DNA of 36,365 nt from Butyrivibrio sp. (lineage in GTDB: Bacteria > Bacillota > Clostridia > Lachnospirales > Lachnospiraceae): contig SVFZ01000046.1 of NCBI GenBank assembly GCA_015056585.1, forward strand, positions 1-36,365, read 5' to 3'. Below the pieces are notes generated by a model that worked only from the letters and a program-made list of their open reading frames with translations, searched no databases and was not told the DNA's origin. Numbering within the stretch: position 1 is the stretch's first letter; each line of letters opens with the position of its first letter. Both the position numbers and the translations under genes were made by a program. Shown one piece after another: positions 1-9,053 of this stretch.

Positions 1-633
1 CAGTGGAACCATGTTGATCTCGGACGCAAATTCAACAACTTTGTTGTAAATTTCCGGATCTGTTCCAGGATGTCCCATTATTTCAGCAGTATTGTTCTTC
101 CATATGGTGTTGGCAAAATGAAGAGAAAGATACTTCTCAGGCCTTCCTGTGTGCTCAGCAAACATGCTTGGAAGAAGTGTTGATGAATTTGTCACAAGTA
201 TAGTGTCAGAGTCCAGTAGATCTTTCATCTGTTCATAGACTGATATCTTGGCTTCAGGATTTTCTGCCATGGATTCAATTACGATATCTGCACCTTTAAC
301 AGCCTTTGCCATATCAAGCTCGATATGAATGTTGTCTGTCATGTTCTTTTCGCCCTGACTTACAAGTTCATCAATAGCCTCTGCAGTAATGCCATCCCAG
401 CTCTTTATAAGTCCCTTTGGATACAGGAGCTTGCCTAATGGATTGCCGATCAGAGCCTTTGCTGCAGCAAGATCATCAAGCATTGACTTCCTGTAACGTT
501 CAATCTTTGGCGTGGTCCTTCCAACAGAAGATTCGCTTCTTAGCCAGAATGTAACATCATGCCCTGTATAAGCGCACATAAGACCGATCTGTGTCCCCAA
601 TACACCACCGCCCGCAACAACTACTTTGTTCAT
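1..633 (-). CDS. 3-hydroxyacyl-CoA dehydrogenase family protein (C-terminus outside window)
   Basis: The frame opens at ATG 633 behind a strong AAAGGAGG site and runs without a stop for 211 codons to base 1, so only the N-terminal part is present. Residues 2-15 form a Rossmann dinucleotide-binding start (VVVAGGGVLGTQIG). Further in are an NSST motif and an HFAN motif; in 3-hydroxyacyl-CoA dehydrogenases the corresponding Ser, His and Asn line the active site. Family knowledge: NAD-dependent oxidation of 3-hydroxyacyl-CoA, or the reverse reduction in butyrate synthesis. The HFANTIWKNN stretch differs from the HFFNPV of classical Hbd/FadB enzymes, so the substrate may be another 3-hydroxy acid. 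It has its own ribosome binding site and is separated from the next gene by 171 bp, so it is probably transcribed separately. Confidence 0.8.
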   Translation of the reverse strand, partial: MNKVVVAGGGVLGTQIGLMCAYTGHDVTFWLRSESSVGRTTPKIERYRKSMLDDLAAAKALIGNPLGKLLYPKGLIKSWDGITAEAIDELVSQGEKNMTDNIHIELDMAKAVKGADIVIESMAENPEAKISVYEQMKDLLDSDTILVTNSSTLLPSMFAEHTGRPEKYLSLHFANTIWKNNTAEIMGHPGTDPEIYNKVVEFASEINMVPL

Positions 634-804
634 CGATACATACCTCCTTTAGAATCATCTGTTTTCTTCGCAGATACGAAGTGTGACTACAAATATGCTA
701 ACATACACGGAATAATTTGAAAATCGATAAAAACACCTTGACGTTTCCATGAAATGTCACCCGTGATCACGGAAAAGATGCCAAAAGCAATCCCATTATT
801 TTCA

Positions 805-1101
805 TTACTTAGCCTGCTTTTTGCTGATCGCATGCAGAATAAAACTGAGAATCACAGCCAGGATTGAAATAATAAGACAGGTGTAAAATACAGGGCGAAA
901 CCGTGTTGCAAATTCAGCAGGATCAAAAATACCTGCGTTATGCAATTTTACTGAGTAGTAGATCCAATACACCGTTGAAACAAGCGCAGTTATCCATAAG
1001 CAAACCCTCGCTGCAAATAAAACTTTTATTTTCTTATTTATGCCCATATCTTCTGTATTTCCTAACATCAATATCTTTTGTATTATTTCAGAACAGTTCA
1101 T
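805..1101 (-). CDS. Small two-TM membrane protein, unknown function
   Basis: A 98-residue protein with two hydrophobic helices (about residues 27-50 and 71-93), a short loop between them and a lysine-rich C-terminus. I do not recognise a family. It starts 6 bp after the stop of the membrane GGDEF gene, so the two are almost certainly one transcript; an accessory role to that protein is only an inference from position. The composition reads as genuine coding sequence, and the antisense frame at 903-1145 is a shadow of it. Confidence 0.6.
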   Translation of the reverse strand: MNCSEIIQKILMLGNTEDMGINKKIKVLFAARVCLWITALVSTVYWIYYSVKLHNAGIFDPAEFATRFRPVFYTCLIISILAVILSFILHAISKKQAK

Positions 1102-1107
1102 TACAGA

Positions 1108-2202
1108 TCAAACCGTCACAACCTTATTTTTGCCTGTATTTTTAGCCTTATAAAGGGCTTCATCCACATCCTGAAGGGTCTTGGAATAATCTCCTGCATA
1201 TGAAGATACGCCTATCGAAACCGTAAATGAAATCGGAGAATCTTTTGCATTCTCAATATCTTTTCGGAGCTGCTCCATTCGGGCACAGGCGTCTTCAAGC
1301 TTGCAGTTTCTTAAGATTATTACGAATTCTTCACCGCCGTAACGGATAACATAGTCGTCTTCATGGATTTCTTTTACCAGCTTGCCGCCCATATACATAA
1401 GCACAAGATCCCCGGTGTAATGACCGTTTTCATCGTTGATCTTTTTGAAGTCATCAATATCCAGCATTGCCACTGATATACATTCATCAGGAGAGATGTT
1501 TTTTATCATATCATCTGAAATGATCTGCTCCAAAAGATGTCTGTTATAGACCTGAGTGAGTGGATCGGTAACCATAGCACGCTCAAGCTTCTTATTGACT
1601 GTGTAATGATCGAAATAGAAAGCGCTCATAACATAATTAACAAACATTATACCAAGGATGCAAGGTATTTCAAGCGCCAGGATCTGTTCGTAATTGGTGT
1701 AATGGTTAAAGAGATTTGTGATAAAGATTTCGATAATAAATACAATTCCATTTATAACTGTATCCTTGGTAGTTGACACAAATCCGATCATAAGCCACAG
1801 GATGTTGACTATAACTATTCCCGTAATGGAATTGCTGTTATCAAGCAGATTATAGGCAGTCCAGGACGCTGCAATGCACATTCCATGCCCGAGGAAATAA
1901 TCCATAACGATCATCGTGCGCGTAGAACTATTGAAATGCGTCACAATAAAGAAGACCGCGATAAAGAAAAGGACTGACAATCTGGGAATGAGCGTCGGAA
2001 AAACGGATCCGTTTATCATGTAGTCCGAATAGATAAAACATATGGAAACAAGACAAGCCACAACAAGACTCAGCTCAACAATACCCTGATAATACTCGAC
2101 CTTAGATTTGTTAAAGTCCACCTTATCATCAGGACTCATTGCTCTTAAGTCTCTAAGCAGCGATAATATCGTTTTTATGCCATTAATTATTCTCATATTC
2201 AA
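1108..2202 (-). CDS. Membrane-anchored GGDEF diguanylate cyclase
   Basis: 364 residues. The N-terminal half (about 40-195) holds five or six hydrophobic segments forming an unrecognised membrane sensor region. The C-terminal GGDEF domain starts near residue 211 (TDPLTQVYNR), with the metal-binding DIDDFKKIND around 248-257 and the signature GGEEF at 289-293. Family role: condensation of two GTP to cyclic di-GMP at the membrane. The signature is intact, so activity is likely. The inhibitory I-site, usually RxxD five residues before the signature, reads HEDD here (280-283), so product inhibition through that site is probably lost. It is followed after 6 bp by a small membrane protein. Confidence 0.9.
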   Translation of the reverse strand: MNMRIINGIKTILSLLRDLRAMSPDDKVDFNKSKVEYYQGIVELSLVVACLVSICFIYSDYMINGSVFPTLIPRLSVLFFIAVFFIVTHFNSSTRTMIVMDYFLGHGMCIAASWTAYNLLDNSNSITGIVIVNILWLMIGFVSTTKDTVINGIVFIIEIFITNLFNHYTNYEQILALEIPCILGIMFVNYVMSAFYFDHYTVNKKLERAMVTDPLTQVYNRHLLEQIISDDMIKNISPDECISVAMLDIDDFKKINDENGHYTGDLVLMYMGGKLVKEIHEDDYVIRYGGEEFVIILRNCKLEDACARMEQLRKDIENAKDSPISFTVSIGVSSYAGDYSKTLQDVDEALYKAKNTGKNKVVTV

Positions 2203-2310
2203 CCTATGAAAATACTTGTATGATCAAACCAGTATCTAACAATTAGTATTTTATCAAATTTTCGTCAATTATCAAAGAACCATTCCGGCCCCTAACTATT
2301 AAACAATTCT

Positions 2311-2341
2311 AAAAAACACCCATGCCACTGCAGCATGGGTG
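2311..2341 (-). terminator. Intrinsic terminator of the amino-acid ABC operon
   Basis: Read on the minus strand, a perfect 9-bp stem (CACCCATGC at 2317-2325 with GCATGGGTG at 2333-2341, 7-nt loop) is followed by six T. It begins 15 bp after the stop of the ATPase gene. Confidence 0.85.
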
Positions 2342-2355
2342 CATATAATATCGTA

Positions 2356-3093
2356 TTAAAGAACCTTTGAAAGGAAATCCTTAAGTCTCTTACTCTGAGG
2401 ATGTTCAAAGAACTCCTTGGGAGTGTTCTCCTCGATGATATTGCCTTCGTCAATGAAAAGAACCTTTGTAGCAACTTCTCTTGCAAATCCCATCTCGTGA
2501 GTAACAACAACCATGGTCATTCCATCGTCGGCAAGCTTTTTCATAACATCCAAAACTTCGCCTACCATCTCAGGATCAAGAGCGGAAGTCGGCTCATCAA
2601 AGAGCATCATCTCCGGGTTCATGCATAGCGAGCGCACAATGGCGATACGCTGCTTCTGTCCGCCGGAAAGAGATGCCGGATAGACATCAGCCTTGTCCAA
2701 AAGATTTACTCTTTTCAAAAGCTCTGTTGCCTTCTCCTTTGCCTCTTTTTCACTCATCTTGCCCAGCTTTACAGGAGCAAGTGTCAGATTCTCCATGACT
2801 GTGAGGTTATTGAACAGGTTAAAATTCTGGAAAACCATTCCCATTCTCTCGCGAATCTTATTGATGTTCACGTTTTTAGCAGTAATGTCCTCGCCGTCAA
2901 AAATGATCTGGCCTGAAGTAGGCTTTTCCAAAAGATTGAGGCATCTGAGGAATGTACTCTTCCCGGATCCGGAAGGGCCTACCACAACTATTTTTTCACC
3001 TTTATTTACTTCATAATTGATGCCGGTAAGAACCTTATTTACAGTTCCGTCCGTACCCTTAAATTCTTTGCACAAATTCTTAACGGTTATCAC
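2356..3093 (-). CDS. Amino-acid ABC transporter ATPase (GlnQ/HisP type)
   Basis: Nucleotide-binding subunit of a polar amino-acid importer; hydrolyses ATP in the cytoplasm to drive the permease encoded just upstream. It has Walker [11 protein letters not shown]-loop (VFQNFNLF), signature LSGGQKQR, Walker [13 protein letters not shown] and the H-loop THE. The frame is open to a TTG at 3114, but AAAGGAGG (3103-3110) lies inside that extension. The likely start is therefore the GTG at 3091-3093, giving MITVKNL, typical of GlnQ proteins, and 245 residues. That start overlaps the permease stop by 14 bp, implying translational coupling. Closed downstream by a clear terminator. Confidence 0.93.
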   Translation of the reverse strand: MITVKNLCKEFKGTDGTVNKVLTGINYEVNKGEKIVVVGPSGSGKSTFLRCLNLLEKPTSGQIIFDGEDITAKNVNINKIRERMGMVFQNFNLFNNLTVMENLTLAPVKLGKMSEKEAKEKATELLKRVNLLDKADVYPASLSGGQKQRIAIVRSLCMNPEMMLFDEPTSALDPEMVGEVLDVMKKLADDGMTMVVVTHEMGFAREVATKVLFIDEGNIIEENTPKEFFEHPQSKRLKDFLSKVL

Positions 3094-3766
3094 TTCTGCG
3101 CATCCTCCTTTCAAGTCTTGTAAGGAGCAGCGTAAAGATCTTGATCACAACAAAATAGATAATAGCTGCACCGATAAGCGGCATGAATGCATCGTATGTC
3201 CTTGATGCCACCTGATTGGCTACGCGGGTAAGATCAGCGAGGCTAACATATCCCACAATAGCTGTCTCCTTGATAAGAGTAATAAATTCATTACCCAGTG
3301 GAGGAATCACATTTTTGATAGCCTGAGGCAAAATAATGTACCTCATTGTAGCTGCCTTTGAAAGGCCAAGACTCCTTCCGGCTTCCATCTGTCCCTTGTC
3401 CACAGCCAGGATTCCGCCGCGGACTATCTCAGAAACATAGGCTCCTGAATTGATGCCAAAAGAAAGAGATGCCACCAGAATTCCGTTGTTGGATGAAGCC
3501 ATCACTATGAACCACATGATAAGAAGCTGCAGGACGCTGGGCGTTCCTCTTATGATATCCACATAGATCGTGGCGATCACAGAAAGAACTGTCGGCCTGC
3601 CATCATCATCTGTCGTAAGCTTCATCAGGGCAACAATTGTACCGATGATAATACCCAAAATCCCGGCAAACAACGCAATCTCAATGGTTATCCCGAGACC
3701 TGAAATATAAAGTTTCCATCTTTCGCCTGTTATAAAGGCTGCTACAAATCTTTCGTACAAAGTCAT
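3080..3766 (-). CDS. Amino-acid ABC transporter permease (HisM/GlnP type)
   Basis: 228-residue inner-membrane permease with about five hydrophobic helices. The EAA-type cytoplasmic loop is visible ([22 protein letters not shown]), the contact site for the ATPase. Family knowledge: homodimeric or heterodimeric channel for polar or basic amino acids. It starts 10 bp after the binding-protein stop and overlaps the ATPase start by 14 bp, so the three genes form one tight operon. A single permease gene suggests a homodimer. Confidence 0.93.
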   Translation of the reverse strand: MTLYERFVAAFITGERWKLYISGLGITIEIALFAGILGIIIGTIVALMKLTTDDDGRPTVLSVIATIYVDIIRGTPSVLQLLIMWFIVMASSNNGILVASLSFGINSGAYVSEIVRGGILAVDKGQMEAGRSLGLSKAATMRYIILPQAIKNVIPPLGNEFITLIKETAIVGYVSLADLTRVANQVASRTYDAFMPLIGAAIIYFVVIKIFTLLLTRLERRMRRSDNR

Positions 3767-3776
3767 AATTTATCTG

Positions 3777-4565
3777 TTATTCTCCAATGTATTTGCTAAC
3801 AAGTTCATCATATGTGCCATCGCTCTTAAGCTCTTTAAGCGCATTGTTGATCTTATCTGCAAGCTCTGTGTTTCCCTTAGGAAGAGCGATAGCATAGTTT
3901 TCCTGCTCAAATCCGAACTGACTGCCCTCAAGGACATCGACCTTATCTGAGAACTGAGCACCAAATACAGATGCAGGATTCTTATCAACGATAACACAAT
4001 CAACACGGCCGTTGTTAAGATCGTTAACAGCGTCTACAGCCTTATTGTAAGCTGAAACGTCAGCGCCTTCAATCTCATCTGCAATAAACTCACCTGTAGT
4101 TCCGAGCTGTACACCGATCTTGGCATTCTTGAGATCATCTGCTGTAGCAATTGATGAGCCCTTTGGAACGATAACTGCCTGTACAGCTGAATAGTATGAA
4201 TCAGAAAAATCCACGGTATTCTTTCTCTCCTCTGTAACTGTCATGCCTGCGATAGCTACATCGATCTTGTTTCCGATAGAAGATACAAGAGAATCGAACT
4301 CCATATCCTGAACCTGAACTTCCATTCCGATCTTCTCTCCGATTGCCTTTATAAGTGCGATATCAAAACCATCAGGATTTCCGTCATCACCAACATATTC
4401 AAAAGGTGGAAATGCAGCGTTTGTGCCAACTACAAGTGTCTCTTTTGCAGCGCTTCCCGCATTGTCTGCACCTGCTGTCTCTGAAGTAGCTGCGCTTCCG
4501 CATCCTGCCAGTGTGCCGATCATCATCATTGTTGCTACTACTGTAGCTACGAGTTTCTTCTTCAT
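3777..4565 (-). CDS. Amino-acid-binding lipoprotein of ABC importer
   Basis: Extracellular substrate-binding protein, SBP family 3. I place the start at ATG 4565, preceded by AGGAGG, giving 262 residues; an upstream in-frame ATG at 4610 lacks a site and would put 15 residues before the signal peptide. The signal peptide is KKK followed by a hydrophobic stretch, with lipobox LAGC (Cys22), so the mature protein is membrane-anchored. The body has features typical of family 3: NAAFPPFEY near the start, GFDIALI, and TEERKNTVDFSDSYY. Substrate cannot be fixed by eye; arginine or another basic amino acid is suggested only by the ARG-box-like promoter sites. Confidence 0.92.
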   Translation of the reverse strand: MKKKLVATVVATMMMIGTLAGCGSAATSETAGADNAGSAAKETLVVGTNAAFPPFEYVGDDGNPDGFDIALIKAIGEKIGMEVQVQDMEFDSLVSSIGNKIDVAIAGMTVTEERKNTVDFSDSYYSAVQAVIVPKGSSIATADDLKNAKIGVQLGTTGEFIADEIEGADVSAYNKAVDAVNDLNNGRVDCVIVDKNPASVFGAQFSDKVDVLEGSQFGFEQENYAIALPKGNTELADKINNALKELKSDGTYDELVSKYIGE

Positions 4566-4593
4566 AATATTCCCTCCTGATAAATGCATAAAA

Positions 4594-4628
4594 CTTGTAT
4601 AAATATTCATCTTTTGTATAAATATATC
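4594..4628 (-). promoter_or_regulatory. Putative tandem ARG boxes (ArgR/AhrC operator)
   Basis: Plus strand TGTATAAATATTCA at 4596-4609 is one base from a perfect ARG-box palindrome (TGAATAAATATTCA). A second copy of TGTATAAATAT starts at 4615, 19 bp away, and overlaps the proposed -10 box. Placement over the promoter fits repression by an arginine-responsive ArgR/AhrC regulator. AT-rich sequence makes a chance match possible. Confidence 0.4.
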
Positions 4629-4649
4629 AGTGTTACAAAATTAATTCAA
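4621..4649 (-). promoter_or_regulatory. Sigma-A-type promoter of the amino-acid ABC operon
   Basis: On the minus strand TTGAAT (4644-4649) and TATATT (4621-4626) are separated by exactly 17 bp and lie about 56 bp upstream of the binding-protein start. The -35 keeps TTGA and the -10 differs from TATAAT at one position. Confidence 0.55.
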
Positions 4650-4770
4650 GCAGAAATTAATAAAAATCAACTTTTGACTTTCAATATACGTTAAGAAGCT
4701 TGCTCAGAAAGTATTAAAAGGTGTTTAGCAGACGAAATGTGCAGTTCTTGGACGAGCAGTATGATTCATA

Positions 4771-4830
4771 AAACAAAAAAACAAGAATTTGCTGACTGTT
4801 CTAAATAACATGAAAGGAAGCAAATTCTTG
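4771..4830 (-). terminator. Intrinsic terminator of ptb-buk
   Basis: CAAGAATTTGCT (4782-4793) pairs perfectly with AGCAAATTCTTG (4819-4830), a 12-bp stem with a 25-nt loop, followed on the minus strand by a T-rich run (4771-4781). It lies 59 bp beyond the butyrate kinase stop, in the otherwise empty stretch 4650-4888. Confidence 0.7.
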
Positions 4831-4888
4831 TCTTTAAATTTAGATTAATAAGCGAGCAGTCAAGCTCAAATTTTTAGCCCACCGGATA

Positions 4889-5953
4889 TTAGTACTGCTG
4901 AGCCTTCTCTTCGCCGTTCATAACACGGATAGCACCCTGTGCAAGAGCAAGAAGCTCATCCTCTCCGGGATATACAGTAACCGGTGCGATCCAGTCAACT
5001 CTCTCTTTGATCTTGTCTGTGATAACCTGTCCGTATGCAATACCGCCTGTAAGAATGATCTGGTCAACCTTGCCCTTAAGAACTGTAGCGCATGCGCCGA
5101 TGTTCTTGCAGATCTGATAGATGAAAGCGTCACGAACAAGATTAGCTTTTTCGTTGCCCTCTTCGCACATCTTGTTGACTTCTCTCATATCGTTTGTTCC
5201 AAGATATGCATTAAGTCCACCGTAACCTACGATCTTCTTCTTCATCTCTTCGTATGTATACTTGCCAGAGAAGCACATATCTACAAGAGCCTTAGCAGGA
5301 ATGCCGTTTGCTCTCTCAGGTGAGAAAGCTCCATCACCGTTAAGAGCTGCATAAACATCGATCATCTTGCCGTTCTTGTGAACGCCTGTTGATGTACCGC
5401 CGCCCATGTGAACAACGATAACGCTGATCTCGTCATATTTTTTGCCGATCTCTTTGGCATATCTTCTGGCAACAGCCTTCTGGTTAAGAGGATGGTCTAT
5501 AGATACACGCTCAATCTCAGGTACACCTGAAATACGTGCAACAGGCTCCATCTCGTCAACTACAACAGGGTCAACGATGTATGAAGGAACACCGATCTCG
5601 TCACCGATCTCTCTTGCAAGGATACCGCCGAGGTTAGATGCATGCTGTCCCTGAACGCCCTTTCTAAGATCCTCCAAAAGAGCATCTGTACACTCATAAG
5701 TACCGCCGGGAATAGGACGAAGAAGTCCGCCTCTTCCTACGATTACGTTAAAGCTCTTAATATCAATGTTTTCCTTCTTAAGGAAATCTAAAATAATATT
5801 CTTACGGAAGTCCTTCTGGTCGATGATTGAAGCATAGGACTCAATCTCTTCTGTGCTGTGACGAAGTGTCTCCTCTTTTACAAGAGTCTCGTCCTCAAAA
5901 ATACCAACCTTAGTAGATGTAGAACCCGGATTAATGATTAAGCTCTTTATCAT
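4889..5953 (-). CDS. buk: Butyrate kinase
   Basis: 354 residues, the normal length for Buk. Converts butyryl phosphate plus ADP to butyrate plus ATP in the cytoplasm, the last, energy-yielding step of butyrate fermentation. An acetate/propionate/butyrate kinase fold is indicated by the N-terminal [13 protein letters not shown] phosphate-binding strand, the VGRGG loop near residue 73, [11 protein letters not shown] in the middle and ILTGGIAYG near the end. It starts 2 bp after the ptb stop, with its GGAGA site inside the ptb 3' end. The pair ptb-buk is a classical operon and works as one pathway; branched-chain acyl phosphates are possible alternative substrates. Confidence 0.95.
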   Translation of the reverse strand: MIKSLIINPGSTSTKVGIFEDETLVKEETLRHSTEEIESYASIIDQKDFRKNIILDFLKKENIDIKSFNVIVGRGGLLRPIPGGTYECTDALLEDLRKGVQGQHASNLGGILAREIGDEIGVPSYIVDPVVVDEMEPVARISGVPEIERVSIDHPLNQKAVARRYAKEIGKKYDEISVIVVHMGGGTSTGVHKNGKMIDVYAALNGDGAFSPERANGIPAKALVDMCFSGKYTYEEMKKKIVGYGGLNAYLGTNDMREVNKMCEEGNEKANLVRDAFIYQICKNIGACATVLKGKVDQIILTGGIAYGQVITDKIKERVDWIAPVTVYPGEDELLALAQGAIRVMNGEEKAQQY

Positions 5954-5955
5954 GA

Positions 5956-6876
5956 TTATTCTCCTTTATTGTTAGCTGCTACAACAGCTGCAAGTGCGAT
6001 AGAATTAACCTTAACTTCTACAGAGTCAGATCTTGATGTAAGGATAACAGGAGCCTTTGTTCCTGTAAGGATGTTGCCGTTCTTAACTTTTGCAAGACGA
6101 ACGATTGTCTTGTATGTAAGGTTACCTGCATGAATATCAGGGAAAAGAAGAATGTCGGCATCGCCAACAATCTTTCTGTTAAGCGCGCCTGCCTTGTGCT
6201 GGGCAGCCTCAGGATCAATAGCAAGATCCATTGAAAGAGGTCCGTCAACGATACAGTTCTTGATCTCACCCTCTTCGTTGAGTCTTGTGAGTTCAGCAGC
6301 CTCTACTGTTACAGGCATCTTGGGGTTAACAACTTCTACAGCTGCAAGAGGCGCAACCTTAGGACACTCAACACCGCATGCTCTTGCAACGTCTACTGTA
6401 TATTCAATGATGACTTTTTTATCTTCAAGCGTTGGATATGGCATGAATGCAACGTCTGTAAGGAATAAAAGACGATCAATGCCCGGAATTTCAAACACAC
6501 AAACGTGTGAAAGAGGACGGCCTGTGCGAAGACCAACTTCCTTGTCAAGAACGCTCTTAAGGAAATCCTTGGATTCAAGAGATCCCTTCATATAAATATC
6601 AGCCTTGCCATCATGTACAAGAGATACAGCTGTACGAGCTGCCTCGATTGTATCCTTGACATCAATGATCTCGTAATCAGCAGGATTCATGGAAAGTTCT
6701 GCCATGATCTCCTCGATCTTTTCCTTGTCGCCAACAAGAATAGAGTCTACAATTCCTCTCTCCTTGGCTATCTTGACAGCCTCAAGTACGTGTGAGTCCT
6801 GCGCAACAGCAACTGACATTTTCTTTTTGGTGGCATTCTTAAGTTTTGCCAGAATATCATCAAAGTTCTTACTCAT
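5956..6876 (-). CDS. ptb: Phosphate butyryltransferase
   Basis: About 306 residues. Transfers the butyryl group from CoA to phosphate, feeding butyrate kinase. The phosphate acetyl/butyryl transferase family is shown by the N-terminal [14 protein letters not shown] strand-helix, the [15 protein letters not shown] segment, LSMDLAID and the C-terminal [15 protein letters not shown] and [18 protein letters not shown]. Two adjacent ATGs (6879 and 6876) follow GGAGG; spacing of 6 bases favours the second (MSKNFDD). A promoter lies just upstream inside the end of the preceding gene, so ptb-buk is its own transcription unit. Confidence 0.95.
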   Translation of the reverse strand: MSKNFDDILAKLKNATKKKMSVAVAQDSHVLEAVKIAKERGIVDSILVGDKEKIEEIMAELSMNPADYEIIDVKDTIEAARTAVSLVHDGKADIYMKGSLESKDFLKSVLDKEVGLRTGRPLSHVCVFEIPGIDRLLFLTDVAFMPYPTLEDKKVIIEYTVDVARACGVECPKVAPLAAVEVVNPKMPVTVEAAELTRLNEEGEIKNCIVDGPLSMDLAIDPEAAQHKAGALNRKIVGDADILLFPDIHAGNLTYKTIVRLAKVKNGNILTGTKAPVILTSRSDSVEVKVNSIALAAVVAANNKGE

Positions 6877-6915
6877 CATAAACCTCCATTATATAAAAAC
6901 TCGCCATATGACAAA

Positions 6916-6944
6916 ATTTTAACACTTGCTCATTAAAAATGCAA
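6916..6944 (-). promoter_or_regulatory. Promoter of ptb-buk
   Basis: Minus strand TTGCAT (6939-6944), 17-bp spacer, TAAAAT (6916-6921). It gives a leader of about 30 nt before the ptb ATG. The -35 box overlaps the last codons of the yhfC-like gene. Confidence 0.5.
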
Positions 6945-7724
6945 TTTTTTATATACTACAAATGTGAAAACAACTGCAAATATGGCAATAAATATTTCTG
7001 TCGCATAGAGGTTAAGAACTCCGAACTGGTATAAAGCTGCCGGCACATCAAATAATGCATGCATGGCTATTGCAAGAAAATAGAGGCTGATCCTGGATTT
7101 TTTTACCGCTGAAAATACAAGGATTGATAAGCCCACGTGAAGAATCATGGAAAATATGCGCTCTGTTATGCTTAAAAGAATGGTTCCCAAAGTGATCGCG
7201 GCCAAAGCCTCGGGAATTGCCTCCAGGGCTGAAGCATCTGCTGTGGAAATCGCTCCCCGGTTAGTCATTACTCCAAAAGTTCCGTTATTCACCATTGATG
7301 CATATATAAGATACTGAATGCCTCCGACAAGGAGCAGATACATTGCTTCAAAGCCGCCATGTCCTATTCCGTGTGAGATGCCGGTCTCTTTATTGGTCCT
7401 GTTTTTCAGTACTGTCTTAAAGGCAACAAGTCTTCCTGTCTCCTCAAATATCCCGGCAAGAAGTGCACCAAAAACTGTGAATAAAAAGACATTTCCCAAA
7501 ACTGCTTTTCCAATAGGAGAAGCCTGATTAAACAAAAATGCCTTTGGAATCGATTCAAGGATTATCGCAAAAACAAACCAGGTCGCTGCTCCCACAAGGA
7601 CGGTTGTAAATTTCTCATGCCTGGTTTTAACCCACCAGATTGCGGTTCCAAGAGGCAGGATAATTCCTGCTGCAATCATCAGTCCAATGCAAACAAACGT
7701 ATATGTTCCGATCATTTTTGTCAC
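6933..7724 (-). CDS. YhfC family intramembrane protease homologue
   Basis: 263-residue polytopic membrane protein with seven or eight hydrophobic helices. FEETGR around residue 95 and the HGIGHGGFEA segment around 125-135 are the conserved elements I associate with the YhfC family, proposed to be glutamic-type intramembrane proteases related to the CAAX-protease/ABI group (established as a prediction only). These residues are all present, so it is probably intact. The gene follows the remains of an ABC exporter, and YhfC homologues are often encoded beside such exporters, so it may be what is left of a three-gene unit. Substrate unknown. Confidence 0.75.
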   Translation of the reverse strand: MTKMIGTYTFVCIGLMIAAGIILPLGTAIWWVKTRHEKFTTVLVGAATWFVFAIILESIPKAFLFNQASPIGKAVLGNVFLFTVFGALLAGIFEETGRLVAFKTVLKNRTNKETGISHGIGHGGFEAMYLLLVGGIQYLIYASMVNNGTFGVMTNRGAISTADASALEAIPEALAAITLGTILLSITERIFSMILHVGLSILVFSAVKKSRISLYFLAIAMHALFDVPAALYQFGVLNLYATEIFIAIFAVVFTFVVYKKLHF

Positions 7725-7841
7725 TCCCTTTCGCTATTAAAGGCTGTTATCTGTCAGCCTTTCAACCAGCATCAAAGCTCAATGCTCCTTATAGTCGTGG
7801 CCGGTGGCAGACCCGGTTTTCATGATGCTGTTCATTTTTTT

Positions 7842-8660
7842 TTAGGATAAAGAAATAATGTTAAAAACCAGCTCATAAAGGAAAACCGTAAGTCCAATCA
7901 GCAAAATTCCGTATATTATGCTTCCTTCGGAAACGGCTTTTCCAAACCAGCCGATGGGAAGGTAATATTTTCCGATCCTCGTGGCTGTTGTGGAAAAGTT
8001 CTCCAAAGCATCCTGAACCTCATTGTTCCTGAAAAGACTCTCAATTATGAATCTTGCGGAAAAGGCAAGCATCACAAACGCAAAGGTAAGTATTGTCTGA
8101 ACCGCCCTCCAGTGCTTAAACAATGTACCGATCCTTGCAATCAAAAAGCTTAAGAAACTTGCCACAAGCATCGGAATTACCGGAAGAAACAAAGACAATA
8201 TGATCCAAAGAGGAACCACAAAAATCGGCGGCTGTACCAAAAAGAAGTAGCCTGCCAGCATCACTATCGAGATTGTCAGATTCCACGGCAGATTCTTTAT
8301 GTACATATACATGAATTTACTTGCCACAATTGTTTTTTCCCCGAAAGGCAGCGCCATAAGCATTTCGTATTCACTATAGCCAAACAGATAGCTTCCTGCC
8401 TTTAACAGCGTAAACACAAATGACAATGTGCATATTACGATTGCGGTAAGCTGCGGCATCTGCTCCTGGAGGCTAAAGAAAGCATAGCCCACAACCATAA
8501 GAAGACAGTAAGCAATCAGCATAAGGTAAAGGATCGCCATTCCGATATAGGAACCGATAATCTTCCCCTTTTTCTTCCTGTCATTTGTAGTTTTTAAGAT
8601 ATTCATATAGCTTGTTGATTTAAGCAAAGTTCTAAGAAGAATCAATGATTTTGCATTCAT
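7842..8660 (-). pseudogene. ABC exporter permease, truncated after about half its length
   Basis: 272 codons with about six hydrophobic helices. It resembles the N-terminal half of two-component ABC exporter permeases, which from family experience are usually about 500-600 residues. The frame stops at TAA (7842-7844) next to a nine-A run. Continuing past that stop in the same frame gives 20 more protein-like residues (MNSIMKTGSATGHDYKEH segment) to a TGA at 7779, after which no permease sequence is recognisable. The partner ATPase just upstream survives only as its last 38 codons. Together these say the exporter is non-functional, although a half-length membrane protein could still be made. 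Confidence 0.65.
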
Positions 8661-8706
8661 TTGTAATTAACCTTTACCCAGAGGCCCAACTAATTTCGAT
8701 AATACC

Positions 8707-8823
8707 TCAATAAGTGCTCTGCTCCATGAAAACTTCTTCCAGGGATTTGTCACCTACAAGAGCCTCCATTGTGCCCTCTCTAATGATCTTGCCCCCTTTT
8801 ATTATTGCGACTTTCTGCTTCAT
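8707..8823 (-). pseudogene. C-terminal remnant of ABC exporter ATPase
   Basis: 39 codons including the stop. The translation (key parts VAIIKGGKIIREGTMEAL and SLEEVFMEQ) matches the typical tail of BcrA/YtrB-like ABC ATPases, which ends with a cluster of this kind. An in-frame TAA lies two codons before the first ATG, and no Walker A, signature or Walker B sequence is present upstream. Its position directly before a permease gene is the normal ATPase-permease order, so this is the scar of an internal deletion. Confidence 0.65.
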
Positions 8824-8855
8824 TCCATTTTACTTAGTCTTCGGAAGAAACATCG

Positions 8856-9053
8856 TCACTTGATATCAAACTCCGGCGGCTCATCCATTGTTTCCGAAAC
8901 GTATTTGCCGTCCTTTTTTCTCTGTTTTACACATTCTGTAAGTAAATATTCTATCTGACCGTTCACAGAGCGAAAGTCGTCCTCTGCCCAGGCAGCAATA
9001 GCATCATACAACTTTGCGCTAAGTCGAAGCGGTACCTGCTTTTTTTCTGCCAT
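8856..9053 (-). CDS. Arc-like ribbon-helix-helix DNA-binding protein
   Basis: 65 residues. The N-terminal stretch QVPLRLSAKLYDAIAAWA, then a turn and SVNGQIEYLL, matches the beta-strand/helix/helix of Arc-type ribbon-helix-helix proteins, with Gln, Pro, Arg and Leu on the DNA-contacting strand. An acidic, disordered-looking tail follows. Its ATG overlaps the TGA of the SPFH gene by one base (TGATG), so the two are translationally coupled. A small RHH partner encoded behind an SPFH protein is a recurring Firmicute arrangement. Likely role (inference): autorepressor of this operon through the tandem sites upstream. Confidence 0.8.
   Translation of the reverse strand: MAEKKQVPLRLSAKLYDAIAAWAEDDFRSVNGQIEYLLTECVKQRKKDGKYVSETMDEPPEFDIK

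Noticed and set aside
4782-4830. Inverted repeat as a possible mobile-element end
   Set aside because: No transposase, target duplication or second copy; the T-run and position after buk fit a terminator.
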